64,000 nt of DNA from Bradysia coprophila (Eukaryota; Arthropoda; Insecta; Diptera; Sciaridae), in assembly GCF_014529535.1 (NCBI RefSeq), contig NW_023503373.1:558001-622000 (forward strand), in the 5' to 3' direction. Below are positions 39,601 through 50,104 of this stretch, piece by piece. Each line of letters opens with the position of its first letter. The first letter of the stretch is position 1. Below the pieces are notes generated by a model. The model did not search any database. It saw only the letters and a program-made list of their open reading frames with translations, and was not told where the DNA came from. The position numbers were made by a program, and so were the translations under genes.

Positions 39601-41902
39601 AACTTATTTTCATCATTCAGTCGCTGTATTTTATATCCTTTTCGGTATTTACAAACTTTTTAATAATAAATATAAAACACAAATTCTTCAAAAAAAAAAA
39701 AATGCCAACGACACGCGGTGTTCCCAAGCGGTCACCCATCTAAGTACTAACCGCGCCCAATGATGCTTAACTTCAGTGATCGGACGAGAACTGGTGTATT
39801 CATCATGGTATGGCCGTTGCCGAAGGACTCACGTTATTGTTGGATTATAAAATGAACAAAATTCATAAAACGTTTAAATCGCCGTAATGTATGCAACTGC
39901 AACACATTCGTTTTGAGTTTGTTTTTTAGAAAATGAATTCACACAGGCGTTTATTTTTTGTCTATCGGAAATTACGGCGTTAACAATTCGTACGTGCAAC
40001 TTTATTCATTTTATTAACCATCAACAACATGCGACTATCGGCAACGGCCATACCATGATGAATACACCAGTTCTCGTCCGATCACTGAAGTTAAGCATCA
40101 TTGGGCGCGGTTAGTACTTAGATGGGTGACCGCTTGGGAACACCGCGTGTCGTTGGCATTTTTTTTTTTCGAAATTCTGACTATTTTTTTCAGATTTATT
40201 GTTCAGCTGAAGAATTATTTGTGATACGACTTGGAGCACTCTCAGTCTTAGTATTCGAATAACTTAAAAACAAATCGTTTTGCCAATTAACTAATTTTAA
40301 ATAATTTTTATTTTCAGGATAAACTACTTAACAAACTTGAAGAAAGTGAACCAGAACCCCCATCATCCCAAGAAGATGAGTGCGTTATTTGTATCAATGC
40401 TAAAGCGACTGTAAGATTTTTTCTTCATTAAATTGAGTACACCCAGAACCATTAACTATATTACATTTTTAGATGCAAACATCCCCTTGTGGCCATCGAG
40501 TCGTTTGTCGAAGGTAAGATAATATGAAATGTGTTAAATATTGCTTGTTTGTTAACCAGTATGTCACCACAGGTGTTTTGTTAAAACAATTCAGAGTGCA
40601 GTAGCTCAGCGACTTTTACCACTGCGTTGTGTTATATGCAGGTAATGTGTGAGATGACTAACTGCCGTGTATGTAATGAGCTATATTAATTCACAAATTA
40701 TTTATTACAGAGCTCGAGTAAATAGACTTACTTCCGGTTCGGGTACATGGAGAATACAAGAATCAGCTAGCAGTTATTCAATGGGTACCAACAAAAGTTG
40801 GAGTGTAAGACATAAATTGGGAGATCTAATTACCAAAGTTAACCGAATCAAAATCGTTTTTCTAGACCCTAGGATCATCACCTAGTTCCTATAGTGTTGG
40901 CGCTGGCCGTGTAGCCCAATCAACTAGTTTGTATTCAATGAGCTCCGGTTCATCTTGTATATCAGGTATGAAAACAGCTTACGCTAACCTGTTCTGATGC
41001 ACACGATGGAACTGACTTTTTTTTGGTTTCGCAGGAAACTCTAGCATTTCCAACTCTTCCAATAGCTCTACGCAATCAGGTGTGTCTTCCGTTTCATCGA
41101 AAACAAATGCTACCGATAATTTGCACAGACATCATGGTAGTTGCTCTAGCGGTTGTTCGGGTGCTATTCCACGAAATTCACAATATGGCAATAAACGCTA
41201 CGGACATCATCAATCAAAAGGACGCCTATCTGAACTGCAAAACCGTTTGCCTCCTATTAAAGAATTTAGAAGTCCAACCAAAGTTCCGATGCCCTCACCG
41301 ACCCACTTAAATAATCCGAAATTAAGGTCAGTTGATGACTTGTTGGCCTTTGTCCATAGTGTATGCAATTATACAACGAGAACGTATCCTTGACAGATTC
41401 GCTTCTTACACTCAAAAACCGACTGCTGCCAATGAAAATATTCCACTACTAGAAGGGCCCACAAAGACAGTAACACCCAAGCCAGGCATTAGCTCAAAAG
41501 TGGCTCCAATGAATGTTAAATCACCGATAAATACAATGAACATGGCGGCTGGTAAAGATCATCCTATTCCCTCGACGTCACGTGGTCTTATATTGTTCAG
41601 TAATAGTTGTAGTAAATCCGATGAGCGTGCCGATAATAGAAAGAATGAAAATACCGAGAAAAAGAAAAAGGAGGAGAAATTAAAGCAGAAAGCTGAAAAG
41701 GATGCCCGCAAGGTATGTAAATTGCAAATTTTATGAAATTTGATAATTATGTGGTAATTCATGATTGAATTTAATCTTGCAGGAAGAGAAACGACTGGCG
41801 AAAGAAGAAGAGCGACTGGCAAAATTATTAGCAAAGGAAGAAAAAAAGAAAGGAAAACGAGAAGCTAAAGAGCTACTTATAAGTGATGGAAGAAGAAAGT
41901 AG
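15604..41902 (+). CDS. RING-finger protein (probable E3 ubiquitin ligase), 421 aa, nine exons
   Basis: Exons: 15604-15753, 40318-40410, 40473-40513, 40573-40641, 40711-40802, 40873-40965, 41035-41326, 41397-41712, 41783-41902. They join in frame (1266 bp) with GT/AG ends, and exon 1 ([16 protein letters not shown]) continues smoothly into exon 2. Residues 72-117 hold a C3HC4 RING with all eight ligands: C72, C75, C87, H89, C93, C96, C114, C117. RING domains of this type recruit E2 enzymes, so ubiquitin ligase activity is likely from family knowledge. An N-terminal basic helix (about residues 20-59) precedes it. A Ser-rich, Gly-containing middle follows, and the last 80 residues are a Lys/Glu-rich probable coiled coil. 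I do not recognise a named orthologue. The first intron is 24.6 kb and hosts a lipase gene and three 5S genes. The other introns are 59-79 bp. The donor of exon 5 was chosen to keep frame with exon 6. Confidence 0.85.
16428..16568. mobile_element. MITE (about 141 bp) with 22-bp terminal inverted repeats
   Basis: CAACGCACTTCAAGCAAAAG at the left end pairs with CTTTTGCTTGAAGTACGTTG at the right end with one mismatch. The interior of about 97 bp is non-coding. TAT-rich flanks on both sides obscure the target duplication. Confidence 0.75.
24751..25019. mobile_element. MITE (269 bp) with up to 10-bp target duplication
   Basis: The termini AAGGTAAATATAG and CTATATTTACCTT start inverted repeats of about 30 bp, with GGAGGTAATGCCAT at their inner edge. 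GGTGTCAACC flanks both sides (24741-24750 and 25020-25029). Because the flank itself can extend the pairing (CC/GG), the duplication could also be read as 6 bp inside longer repeats. A 9-10-bp duplication would suggest a Mutator-like origin. It inserted just downstream of the lipase gene's 3' end. Confidence 0.85.
25159..25164 (-). promoter_or_regulatory. Candidate polyadenylation signal of the lipase gene
   Basis: AATAAA on the minus strand, about 100 nt after the lipase stop codon. Confidence 0.5.
25266..30054 (-). CDS. Pancreatic-lipase-family secreted lipase, eight exons, 5' end open
   Basis: Minus-strand exons, in order: 29955-30054, 29696-29853, 29518-29584, 28817-29004, 26069-26173, 25941-26003, 25599-25758, 25266-25332. 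All junctions are GT/AG and keep one frame, giving about 302 codons to the TGA at 25266. Family landmarks appear in order: [17 protein letters not shown] near the start, YLHGF (oxyanion region), VILVDW, nucleophile motif GFSLGA (Ser), TGLDPA (Asp), [29 protein letters not shown] (His), and the closing [10 protein letters not shown]. The Ser-Asp-His triad is therefore intact. The nucleophile elbow reads GFSLG instead of the commoner GHSLG. These enzymes hydrolyse acylglycerols or phospholipids, usually outside the cell; the substrate cannot be told here. The signal peptide exon is not fixed (see 32772). The gene lies antisense within the first intron of the RING-finger gene. Confidence 0.88.
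30055..32771. other. Non-coding stretch 5' of the lipase core exons
   Basis: Probably lipase intron or promoter. No further exon was identified. 32110-32250 carries a degenerate inverted repeat. Confidence 0.4.
32772..32957 (-). CDS. Possible 5' (signal-anchor) exon of the lipase
   Basis: A minus-strand frame from an ATG at 32957 has a hydrophobic run [19 protein letters not shown] followed by [12 protein letters not shown], and ends at donor AAAA|GTATGT. That is what a lipase leader exon would look like. Joining it in frame needs the second AG of the next exon (giving [11 protein letters not shown]), whereas the pyrimidine-backed AG six codons earlier is out of frame. Either the second AG is used, a small exon is missing between, or this is unrelated. 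An inner start is also possible. Confidence 0.35.
38918..38990. repeat. Fold-back repeat (about 73 bp)
   Basis: Nested complementarity: AAAACTTTTCGATGTTTT pairs with AACATCGAAAAAATTTT, and the centre AAAAGAATTCTTTT is a perfect palindrome. It lies in the RING-gene intron and is non-coding. Confidence 0.65.
39231..39350 (+). rRNA. 5S ribosomal RNA
   Basis: A 120-nt 5S gene closely resembling the insect 5S sequence. It contains the CCGATCACTGAAGTTAAGCA segment and the internal control region GGTTAGTACTTAGATGGGTG, with paired ends GGCAACG and CGTTGGC. A T-run follows immediately and ends transcription. It is identical to the copies at 39702, 40040 and 57565, and lies in the RING-gene intron about 1 kb before exon 2. 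Confidence 0.96.
39351..39701. other. Spacer between convergent 5S genes
   Basis: AT-rich spacer with a T-run at its left edge and an A-run at its right edge, the terminators of the two convergent 5S genes. No resemblance to the next spacer is apparent. Confidence 0.6.
39702..39821 (-). rRNA. 5S ribosomal RNA
   Basis: Same 120-nt sequence on the minus strand, convergent with the copy at 39231. The A-run at 39689-39701 is its T-run terminator. It is antisense relative to the host RING-finger transcript. Confidence 0.96.
40040..40159 (+). rRNA. 5S ribosomal RNA
   Basis: Third identical 5S copy, divergent from the minus-strand copy at 39702. Its T-run terminator ends about 150 bp before the acceptor of RING-gene exon 2. 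Confidence 0.96.
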
Positions 41903-44900
41903 TGGGTTTTTTTAGTTGTTCTTATCTTTAAATTTAATTGTTCCCTAACATGCCAATTATCGTTCGTTAATATTTTAAGACAATTTTTCCCGAAAAGTCG
42001 TTAATCCAACTGAAAACGTATACCTTTTATGTGACAAACTAGTGTTAAAAATTACATCGCTGTTCGCTTGTAATGATTGCTTGTTAACCGCATAATTTTC
42101 AAGTGGAGCATCTTCCTTCAGCATCCTGCATATCACACTTCTATTTTTCAGTTTTTATATTTTCAGGCCGCCTTTTTCGTAGTTCTACATACCTTTCGAA
42201 TAGCGTTTTCTTGTGGTAGATAATCTCCAGTCCGATTCTAAATGATCGTTAATTTCTTTCGTTTAACGAATTGGTTGAGTAAGGTTCAACGGAAGTCAAC
42301 CCTTCTGAAATAATCGGATTGCTTGCGTATCATTCAAATAACAAACAAAGTCGTTAGAGTTTGTCAGAATGGATTTTCTTAAGGATTCGATTGTCAGCCT
42401 GAATACACCCAAAACAAGGCTCAACCTTCATTCGAGTTGACCTATTCATTCTGCAGGTCTTCGTATTTTATGTGCTTGTTGCGATCTTTTATAGTGAAAA
42501 GTATGTTTTAACTACCGAAGTAACAGATTTCTGTTTCAAAATATCGAAAATACGTTGATCAAAAGAAGTAATAGATTCGATAATAATATTGGTCTGCCGT
42601 CTGTGAAAGGTTAATGACTCGAAATTTATGTACAAAAGGATAGAGAACAACTTAAGTTTTCTTAAGAAAATATATCAGTTAGAGCTTAAGCAGTTGAACG
42701 TTTCACCTATTGTTCTATTGCCACCTATATTATAAAATGAATCCTTTTTGCATTCATAATTTCTATCTAATAAACTACTCGACGATTAGCTATTTTCTCA
42801 ACATAAACTTTTGCAATTCAACTGCATTTCAAGCACATATTTTTTACAGTTGTAACTTCCTAAACAGTTTATACAATCTACTTGCAATATAAGAAACTTA
42901 CTTCAATTTTTGAGTAAGATATCAAAATATCATTGAGTCCGCAGTTTGCAGCATTTACGTTTAATTTTTCCAAAAACAAATGTTTTATCTTTCGCCATTC
43001 TGGCATTCAAAAATTAAAGTTGTTTACGTGAAAATTTGATCTATCGTCCGAATCTTCCTTCTTCCCTGGCGGGGAACTCTTGAGAAAGTGATGTTATTTC
43101 GCCTACAAAATTGACGTCACTCTGTAGACGGAAGTCAGGCTTTAAACTTTGGGGAGGTTACATACATCGCCAATTTATCAGATTCTCGGGAGCACACCTT
43201 TTCCAAACAGAGAAATTCACCAAAATGTTATGGTGAAGTTTTAGATAAGTAGAGCGGTATGCCAACCGCATAATAATCTCCAAAGTACAAGACCGTAACA
43301 AAAGTCACGTATTGTTATTGTTCAACATCCCTTGTATGTGGCTCCCCAGTTTCATCATATGCTATTTTCTCCTATTGAATCTCTTCAATTTAAACTGATC
43401 TCATCATAAGAATACAATTTTGGTGGGTTTCGTTTGTTTCTTTCGTTTTATTTGTTCCACACGTATTCTACCACACAGAAGTAGCGTTTTTCTTTACGTT
43501 TCTTCAATTCCACACGAACGTGTGAGTAAAACGATACTCTTTACGCATCTACGCATCTTTTGTTGACAACATGTAGAACGATGTGGAACAATTAAAACTG
43601 TTGAATGCTAGCCAATTGCTAAACAATTGAGTTGAGTTTATATTTTGTTTATGAGCTAATTGTTTTTAGCTGGCATTATGTACTACTATATAATTAATTT
43701 GTCGTCTAAAATTCCAAAATATTTTTTAGAAATTATACTTTGTCGAATAAGAACTCATACAAAGGCGCTGTGCTACAAACTTATCATTAAAAAGACCCCA
43801 TCAATCTTTTAATAAAAATACATTCAGCAATAATAGAAATCAATTAAAATTCTTAATTATATAACAAAATGAAAGAATTTTTAAATAAATTTACGATAAT
43901 TTCCTAAAAAAGAAGAAGAAGAAATTAGTGATGAGTTGTGAGTTGTGAGAGTGAATGTAAATGAGTGTAAATATCGTATGTATGATTAGCATTTATTAAA
44001 GAAAATTATTGAACTTTTATACATTTTAATGGAAAGCAAAAGTGTAGATATTAGAAAGTAGTATGGAAAATTCGTCCCCTTTGTATTGGAGAAAAACGTT
44101 ACATTTATGAAAATGGCAATAAAACCCGTTTTTATTAAGATCGTTTCAAAACATAAAAAAATTTTCATTTTAAATTCGAAATATCGAGAACAACAGAGAA
44201 TTTACCAAAAAAAAAAGAAATTAATAATTTTCGAGATAATCTTTGAATTTGATGCATTGTCGATTCCATGCCATATTTACATATTTTAAAACAAACCAAT
44301 CCATCTAGTTGAACACAATAATTTTACTTTTAAAACTAATATACTAAACGATGAATAAAAGAATCCAATTAAAACTTTGTCTAAACTAAAATTTAAAAAA
44401 AAACGTTAATTTCATCAGATAAAAACTGAAAAATCGTTACAAAACAACAAACTTATAAAGAACGAGAAAATGTGTAATCCTTTATAGAGTCAGTCGCATT
44501 ATATAGAATATTTAGATTATTGTTAAGAAGAAAGAAATATATTCCTCTCGTAGAGACTGGCAAAATTAATCGTTTAGCAAAAAAAAAATGAAGAAAAACT
44601 GTTAAAACATTATTTGAAACTAAATAAAAGAAAAGAAATAAATTAAACTGTTGAAAGAATATATTTAAAGGATTAAAGTTGACTAATGTAAATCATTAAA
44701 CAAATTGTTTTTCTCAACAGCATTCTAGACCTAGAACTAGAAGCCCAGATACCTAGTTTGCGACTTTTACACTTATTGAAATAACCAAAACTTTGATCGC
44801 TAACGTTTTTGTTTCCTCACTAAGCTGCTATCAGTGGCGACTACTTGAACTTCATTAAGAAGCGGTAAATCCTTTAAACGTTTAGATTTATTTTCTGTTG

Positions 44901-46652
44901 TTTTGTGGTGTAGCGACCGATCCTTGGGTTTGGCGGACGAAACGTGCGCCTTATAGACGTCGGCGTCCCCGGCCGTTACCGTTACTTAGAGGCACAATGT
45001 GGCACCTTAATGCCATTTTAGTCACTTTTCAGCATAGAGACCAAAATGTCTGACTACGGCTACTATATACTAGTAGTGTCTGTGATGCCTTTTTCTGCTG
45101 CGTCTTACATGTGACGCTAAAATTGACGTTTTCGGGACCTCTAAAATCACCTATCACCTATCTAAAATTAATGTATTGAACTGCCACGCAAGATTTTGTG
45201 CACAATCCTCCTATGTCACTACATCATTTCTCTCGGTGCGCCTAACTAGATACTCCATATTGGAGATCAACGTTATAAGAAACAATTCTTATGAAGAAAA
45301 CATTTTATTACTCATTAGAAATACGAATTATGGAAATGGTACTTCTTGTGTGAAAATGCGAAGCCGAGGACGGTTGTCGCACAAGAAGCCATATCCATCA
45401 TTCGTCCAATTGGCAAAATCACCCTAAATTTCACATTAAAGTTCTAAATTTGGATGTAAAAAAGATAATTTGTGCTGTCAGTTCTTTTCAATTCCTAAGA
45501 GAAAGAAAATCGTCATCGACAATAATTTCCTTTATTGATAAAAAGCGAACTTAGCTCTTTTCAGTCTCAAATGTGTTACAATTGAAAAACCTTTACTTTG
45601 TAATCTTTGGCAGTGATTGATTATAAAACCATTTCAACTGATCAAGCTGATTGAATTAAATAAGAGCACGGCAAGCAGCTGTAATATCGATTTTTTGTTG
45701 CACTGCCGAGGTATTGTTTTTTAAATACGTAGTCTATTCGGCTTCATTAAAAGCTACCAATTTTATCAGATCATCATAGGGAGATGTAGGATATATTATT
45801 CGAATTTGACTATCTCCACTTATATGGTGCGGTGCATACTTATCAGCACACAAAATTTGCGATTATACTCCACTTTGATAGCAAATTTTTCATTTATATT
45901 AAAACCGAAACACTTCTTTTCTCACTTATGATTTGAAAAGTGAACAACTTGTTCAGTGTATTCTGCTAAGTTTCAATTTTGTGCTAATTTTGTGATGCTG
46001 TCTAAAGGCTTCAATTGTTTTGTGCTAATTTTGTAAACCATTAAAAACATTCATCTAATAGTAAGTGAGTTGTATCTTGGAATATTTTTTATCTTCGAGG
46101 TACATAATGTTTGGAAAAGTGTGGCAGTGTCTACACAATTCGGAATATTTTACGATTTCTCTATACCAGAGTGTAGTTGCTTTATCTTCTGCTTCAACAG
46201 AAGAGTCAGTTGCTCCGAACCAAGAAACTTGCTCGTCTGCTAGATTAGCTTACACCTTTCTCAGTGAGCCGATACAAAGCTCCTTAAATTGTAGAAGAGG
46301 CACTCTGCACTCTCAGATTAGACCTTACTTGCTCCCCTTACTATCAGAGAAATTTGCGACATCGAATTTCGCTTTTCTCACGAACTTTCTTTCTGTATCC
46401 CTGCATCTTCAATCAATCCTTCCATCCTCCATCTTCTCTGTGCTCGCAAATTTTGGGATCACAATGCTGATTCTTTGTTGCAGGAACAATTATGACGAAA
46501 ATAAATAATCTTCAGTCTTATCAAATACATTATGTCTGATTTCTCATTTGTAACCATTTTAATCTAATGAAAGTCTGTAGTAAAAATGGTTAATCATGCT
46601 CGTTACAGATAATTACGTTATTTTGGGTTTCATTGAAAGATAACAGGAGAGA
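41903..46652. other. Long AT-rich intergenic stretch, no supported gene
   Basis: The left part is presumably the 3' UTR of the RING-finger gene; no single polyadenylation signal can be chosen. A GAA microsatellite sits near 43909-43923. A GC-richer patch at about 44915-45000 contrasts with its surroundings and may be the remnant of a repeat, but I could not identify it. A frame at 46065-46508 (plus) is serine/leucine-rich and matches nothing I know. The final 150 bp should carry the MFSD12-like promoter. Confidence 0.45.
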
Positions 46653-48490
46653 ATGTCTGGCGATGAAAATGTAGCGATAAACAGCCAACAGCAGAATAAC
46701 GACAATGTAGTTACACGTTTACCTTTGCCTGATAAAGTAATATCGTCAGATACAGTCATCTCAAATGGCAGCAAATCATTTCTACCCGAGGACATCGCAT
46801 CCACAATGTCATTTCTTCAAAAGGTCGGTTACGGCCTGGGTCATGTTTATAATGACTTATGCGCTGGTGTTTGGTTCAGCTATACTTTGCTATTCATGCA
46901 AGGTGCCCTTCAAATGTCTGGTGCTGTAGCTGGTACACTTGTTATGTTAGGTCAAGTTGGAGACGCTTTGGCTACACCGATAGTGGGTATACTAACAGAT
47001 AAATATTACACAAAGAGAATGTGGCACATTGCCGGTAATTTGATAAACTCATTGTCGATTGATTTGACGTTGAAAACTTAACAATACTTTCTGAAACAGG
47101 TACCTGCCTAATATTCCTTACATTTCCTCTCATATACTCCATATGTCCGTGGTGTACAACGGCACCGGTTTGGTGGATGCCAGCGTACTTTACTGCCGTC
47201 ATTTTATTATTTCAATTGGGTTGGGCTATAGTGCAGATCACTCATATGGCAATGATACCGGAATTGTCGGAAACTCGAAAAGATCGAGATGACTTAACAG
47301 CTATTCGATATTCAGTATCGGTTTGTTCCAATGTCGTTGTGTACATAGTAACATGGTTGATATTAAAAGAACGCGCTCAGGGTGAATCAAATATTGGTCC
47401 GGGCGATTCGTATCGATTTCGGGTATGTACTACCTTCCACTGGAAAAAGTTGATTAAAAAACAAATTTACTTTTCAATGAAGAACGTGTCGCTGATACTG
47501 TCACTAATTGGAATGTTAGTCACAGTCGTCTTTCATTTTTCTTTATCAGCGAGTGGTTACAACCATCGTCGAAAACTAGCATTAGAACGACATCGGAGAC
47601 CTTCAGTCACAAAAGATCTACTGAATAAATCAGAGGCTAAGACTTCGGCAGACGGTGCGCCAGCATCGGATCGACTAAAAATTCTCCTAAAATCACCGTT
47701 ACTCTATCAGAACGCATTTCTCTATGTATTTTCAAGATTATTCATGTGCACAGCTCTGGTTTACATTCCACTATGGCTGGATGAACGTACAATGATCAGT
47801 GAATCAGAGGCCACTAGTGAATCTGGAAGTAAAAGCGTTGAACACATAGCTACAATTCCACTAATTTCATTTCTATCGTACGTTTGTGTTAAGAGTGATT
47901 TCGTGATGGTCATAGCGAAATCAGCCCTTTTTTCCACGTCTTCTAATACAATCTTTTCTGCACAGGTCATTTATAGCTTCAATGGCAATGAAATATTCGA
48001 ACCGAATATTTGGTCATCGAGTGGCCTATTTACTGGGATCAATTTTATGTATATCCGGTTGTGTTTGGGTTGCTTCAGCTGCGCCACCAACCGCTTCATC
48101 TAGTCACCTTTACAGCATTGCTGTATTATTTGGTGCTGGTAGTTCGATAACGATGATTAGCAGTCTTTGTATCACTGCTAAAATGATAGGAAAAAACGCC
48201 GATCAAGGCGGTTTTATATATTCAGCAGTAACGTTTGCCGATAAGTTAATCACAGGCATTGTGGTTCTTATCATTGAAGCAATGTGAGTAGTGCCTGCTG
48301 TTGGTAATTAATTGATGAATTGGTCTGAAGAAATTTGCTTATTTTTTTTAGAAAATGCGATAAACGATCAGAGTGTCTAGAATATTATAAAGATGTATTA
48401 GCTTATGCATGTGGTGCGGCAGCGGTACTAGGATTACTTACATTGGCAACGTTGCAGTCTAGCAGAAAATCAACAAAACGACAAAGTTAA
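46653..48490 (+). CDS. MFSD12: MFSD12-like major facilitator transporter, 518 aa, five exons
   Basis: Exons: 46653-47034, 47100-47422, 47483-47877, 47966-48283, 48352-48490. They total 1557 bp in one frame with GT/AG ends. After a hydrophilic 50-residue N-terminus come the MFSD12-type segments GYGLGHVYNDLCAGVWF, LGQVGDALATPIVG (loop with a DxxATP-like turn), PWCTTAPVWW, FQLGWAIVQITHMAMIPEL, LTAIRYSVSV, and later ATIPLISFLSSFIASMAMK. Length and order match the usual 12-helix family. In vertebrates MFSD12 imports cysteine into lysosomes and melanosomes, so a lysosomal role is likely by homology only. The central loop (HRRKLALERHRRPSVTKDLL onward) is basic and poorly conserved. Donors at 47035 and 47878 were chosen because read-through frames diverge from the family there. 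Intron 2 (47423-47482) is 60 bp and stop-free in frame, so retention would add 20 residues. Confidence 0.9.
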
Positions 48491-48574
48491 ATCTTACATT
48501 GTACTTTCGAGAATTCCATCATTTGTTAGTCGGTTTGTAATTCATATAAGATTAGTTAGGACAAAGTAAAGCAA

Positions 48575-48580
48575 ATAAAA
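48575..48580 (+). promoter_or_regulatory. Candidate polyadenylation signal of the MFSD12-like gene
   Basis: AATAAA about 85 nt after the stop codon. Confidence 0.55.
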
Positions 48581-48798
48581 TAAGAAAATCACACAGATAC
48601 GATAGACAATTTGATATTTAAATATTAGAAGACCTTGACGACAACGTGGTTTTTTTCATAATCAATTTGTTGCCGTCTTAAATTTAGTCAAATCATCAAA
48701 TGGCTGGTCATCTGGTGTATCCATAACTATTACTTACAATAAACAGATTTTTTAACGGTCATTTGGCCATTTTTTAACGCTGTAGCATTATACCAACA

Positions 48799-49130
48799 TT
48801 AAGAACTTAATTTATATAAGAAATTGTGACCATTGCGTTGACAAGACCACTTACTTATCTGTTCTGGTACTTGGTTTGCAGTACGTTCAAAGAATCCAAT
48901 CGAATTTTTATCTAAATCGTTTAGAGCGCCTTCCCAGTGTTTGAGTGATTGCAAAGGTATGAGTGGTAAGCGTTTATTATATTGTATTTTGTGCGAGTGA
49001 AATTTGGTTTTTCCCGGCTCAAATAAATCCCAGCTCGTCGCCTTTTCGGAAATTACATATTCAGCGAATTTTTATCAAACGCAAGAGCATACACGCCGTT
49101 GGATTCTATGGTTTTTTCATGTGGTGGTTC
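48799..49130 (-). CDS. Coding-like minus-strand fragment, product unknown
   Basis: From about 49065 down to a TAA at 48799-48801 the minus strand is open for about 88 codons. It has protein-like composition: AEYVISEKATSWDLFEPG, then LPLIPLQSLKHWEGALND, IGFFERTANQVPEQI, and WSCQRNGHNFLYKLSS at the end. Just upstream in another frame lies EKTIESNGVYALAFDKN, which has the feel of a beta-propeller blade. The two parts are not in one frame without an intron or a break. There is no ATG at the start of the long part. It could be the 3' exon of a host gene whose other exons were displaced, or a decayed gene copy. I do not recognise the family. Confidence 0.35.
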
Positions 49131-49139
49131 AAATATTTA

Positions 49140-49994
49140 TAACTTAAAAATTTCGTCAAACTTGTTGCTTGTTATGTGGGTACCTAAAATGCTGGCTGCG
49201 TTGCCGGCATCAGGGAATCTGGCACACAGAGCAAAAAGAACGCACTCTTGAACTACGTAAAATGTGAGCTCACACGCGCAAGTTTAATGCTGCAAATGCG
49301 TTTTAGCCCTGTCATCGACTTAATGACTCCTTTTACAAAATGTTGGTATTGAAAAATTGTGCGCGAGTTCACATTTTACGTAGTAGAAAAATGCATTGTT
49401 TTAGCACTGTGTGCCAGATTACCCCACGCCGCGTTGCCTTGTTGAATAGCCAAAGATAAACGGTTGTACAAAAACTGTTTTGCTCGAACGTGGAACGTCA
49501 TCAGTTTCTTCAATTAACATTTTGTTTCCTTGAACCCCTCACCTAATGTTTCAAATGCTAAATCAGCCGACAGAAAACCTGAAGCTTCGAGTTTATAACG
49601 ACTGTTCTTCTGTTGGCATGCGCGTTCAGCCATTGAAACTGCTGCCTTGCTTGTAAGGTGTAGATATGATGCTTCCAGGGTCGATACAGGTGACGTTCCA
49701 AATTAATCGTTTCCTTTTGGACCATGGTGCGAGTGTGACGCCATCTGGGCGTTTACCATCATCACGTAAAAGGCCTATCGGTTCCAATGTATTGTCACGA
49801 CGAGCAGATGTCAAAGACCTATTGAAAATCTGATTGAGGATAACGTGTCTTCGATGTGTTCTTTTAGCGTTCGGGCAGCTAAGGCCATGTGTACCAGATT
49901 CGTCTACTAAAGAATTGCATATGCATTTGTGTGGAGAGTAACAGATAACACCGAGACGGAGAGCAACACAAACTTGAAAATCTAGATCGTTCAT
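49140..49994 (-). mobile_element. Decayed retroelement fragment (C-terminal part), split by a MITE
   Basis: The minus strand encodes the C-terminal domain found after reverse transcriptase in a widespread animal retroelement group: CVALRLG, a Cys/His patch (CICNS...GTHGLSC), DDGKRPDGVTLAPW, and RLIWNVTCID. The extreme end, LAIQQGN...ASILGT, lies on both sides of an inserted element at 49206-49430. Only this C-terminal portion is present, it is broken in several places and it is not functional. I cannot name the retroelement family with confidence. It lies head to head with a second fragment at 50105-51180. Confidence 0.7.
49206..49430. mobile_element. MITE (225 bp) inserted in a retroelement, 8-bp target duplication
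   Basis: The ends share GG(T/G)AATCTGGCACACAG as inverted repeats. Deeper pairing follows (CTACGTAAAATGTGAGCTCA against TGCGCGAGTTCACATTTTAC). GCGTTGCC flanks both sides (49198-49205 and 49431-49438). It has no coding capacity. The 8-bp duplication suggests a hAT-like superfamily, which is inference. Confidence 0.82.
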
Positions 49995-50104
49995 CGCCGT
50001 AAATCATTGCTCATGTAAATCCAACACCCTATTTCAAATATGTTTTGGTATCGCCAATACAAAATTCATTAATTCCAAATTTCATTAAAAAGAAAAAAGA
50101 CATC

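Larger units (their letters stand above)
15754..40317. other. 24.6-kb first intron of the RING-finger gene
   Basis: Donor ATT|GTAAGT at 15754 and acceptor TTTTCAG at 40317, both phase 0. Inside lie a MITE at 16428, another at 24751, the minus-strand lipase exons (25266-30054, possibly to 32957), a hairpin at 38918 and three 5S rRNA genes. The remaining stretches (16569-24750, 32958-38917) are AT-rich and show no exon or RNA gene that I can support. A degenerate inverted repeat around 32110-32250 (AAAACTCTACTTTTCG against its near-complement) may be another decayed small element. Confidence 0.8.

Noticed and set aside
46065-46508. 147-codon plus-strand frame before the transporter gene
   Set aside because: Serine/leucine-rich low-information sequence; no homology recognised and no splice context. 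Kept only as a note in the intergenic entry.
47177-48103. Continuous 308-codon frame in the transporter gene taken as one exon
   Set aside because: It reads through two introns. Its end (VIYSFNGNEIFEP) departs from the MFSD12 family, while splicing at 47878/47966 restores it.
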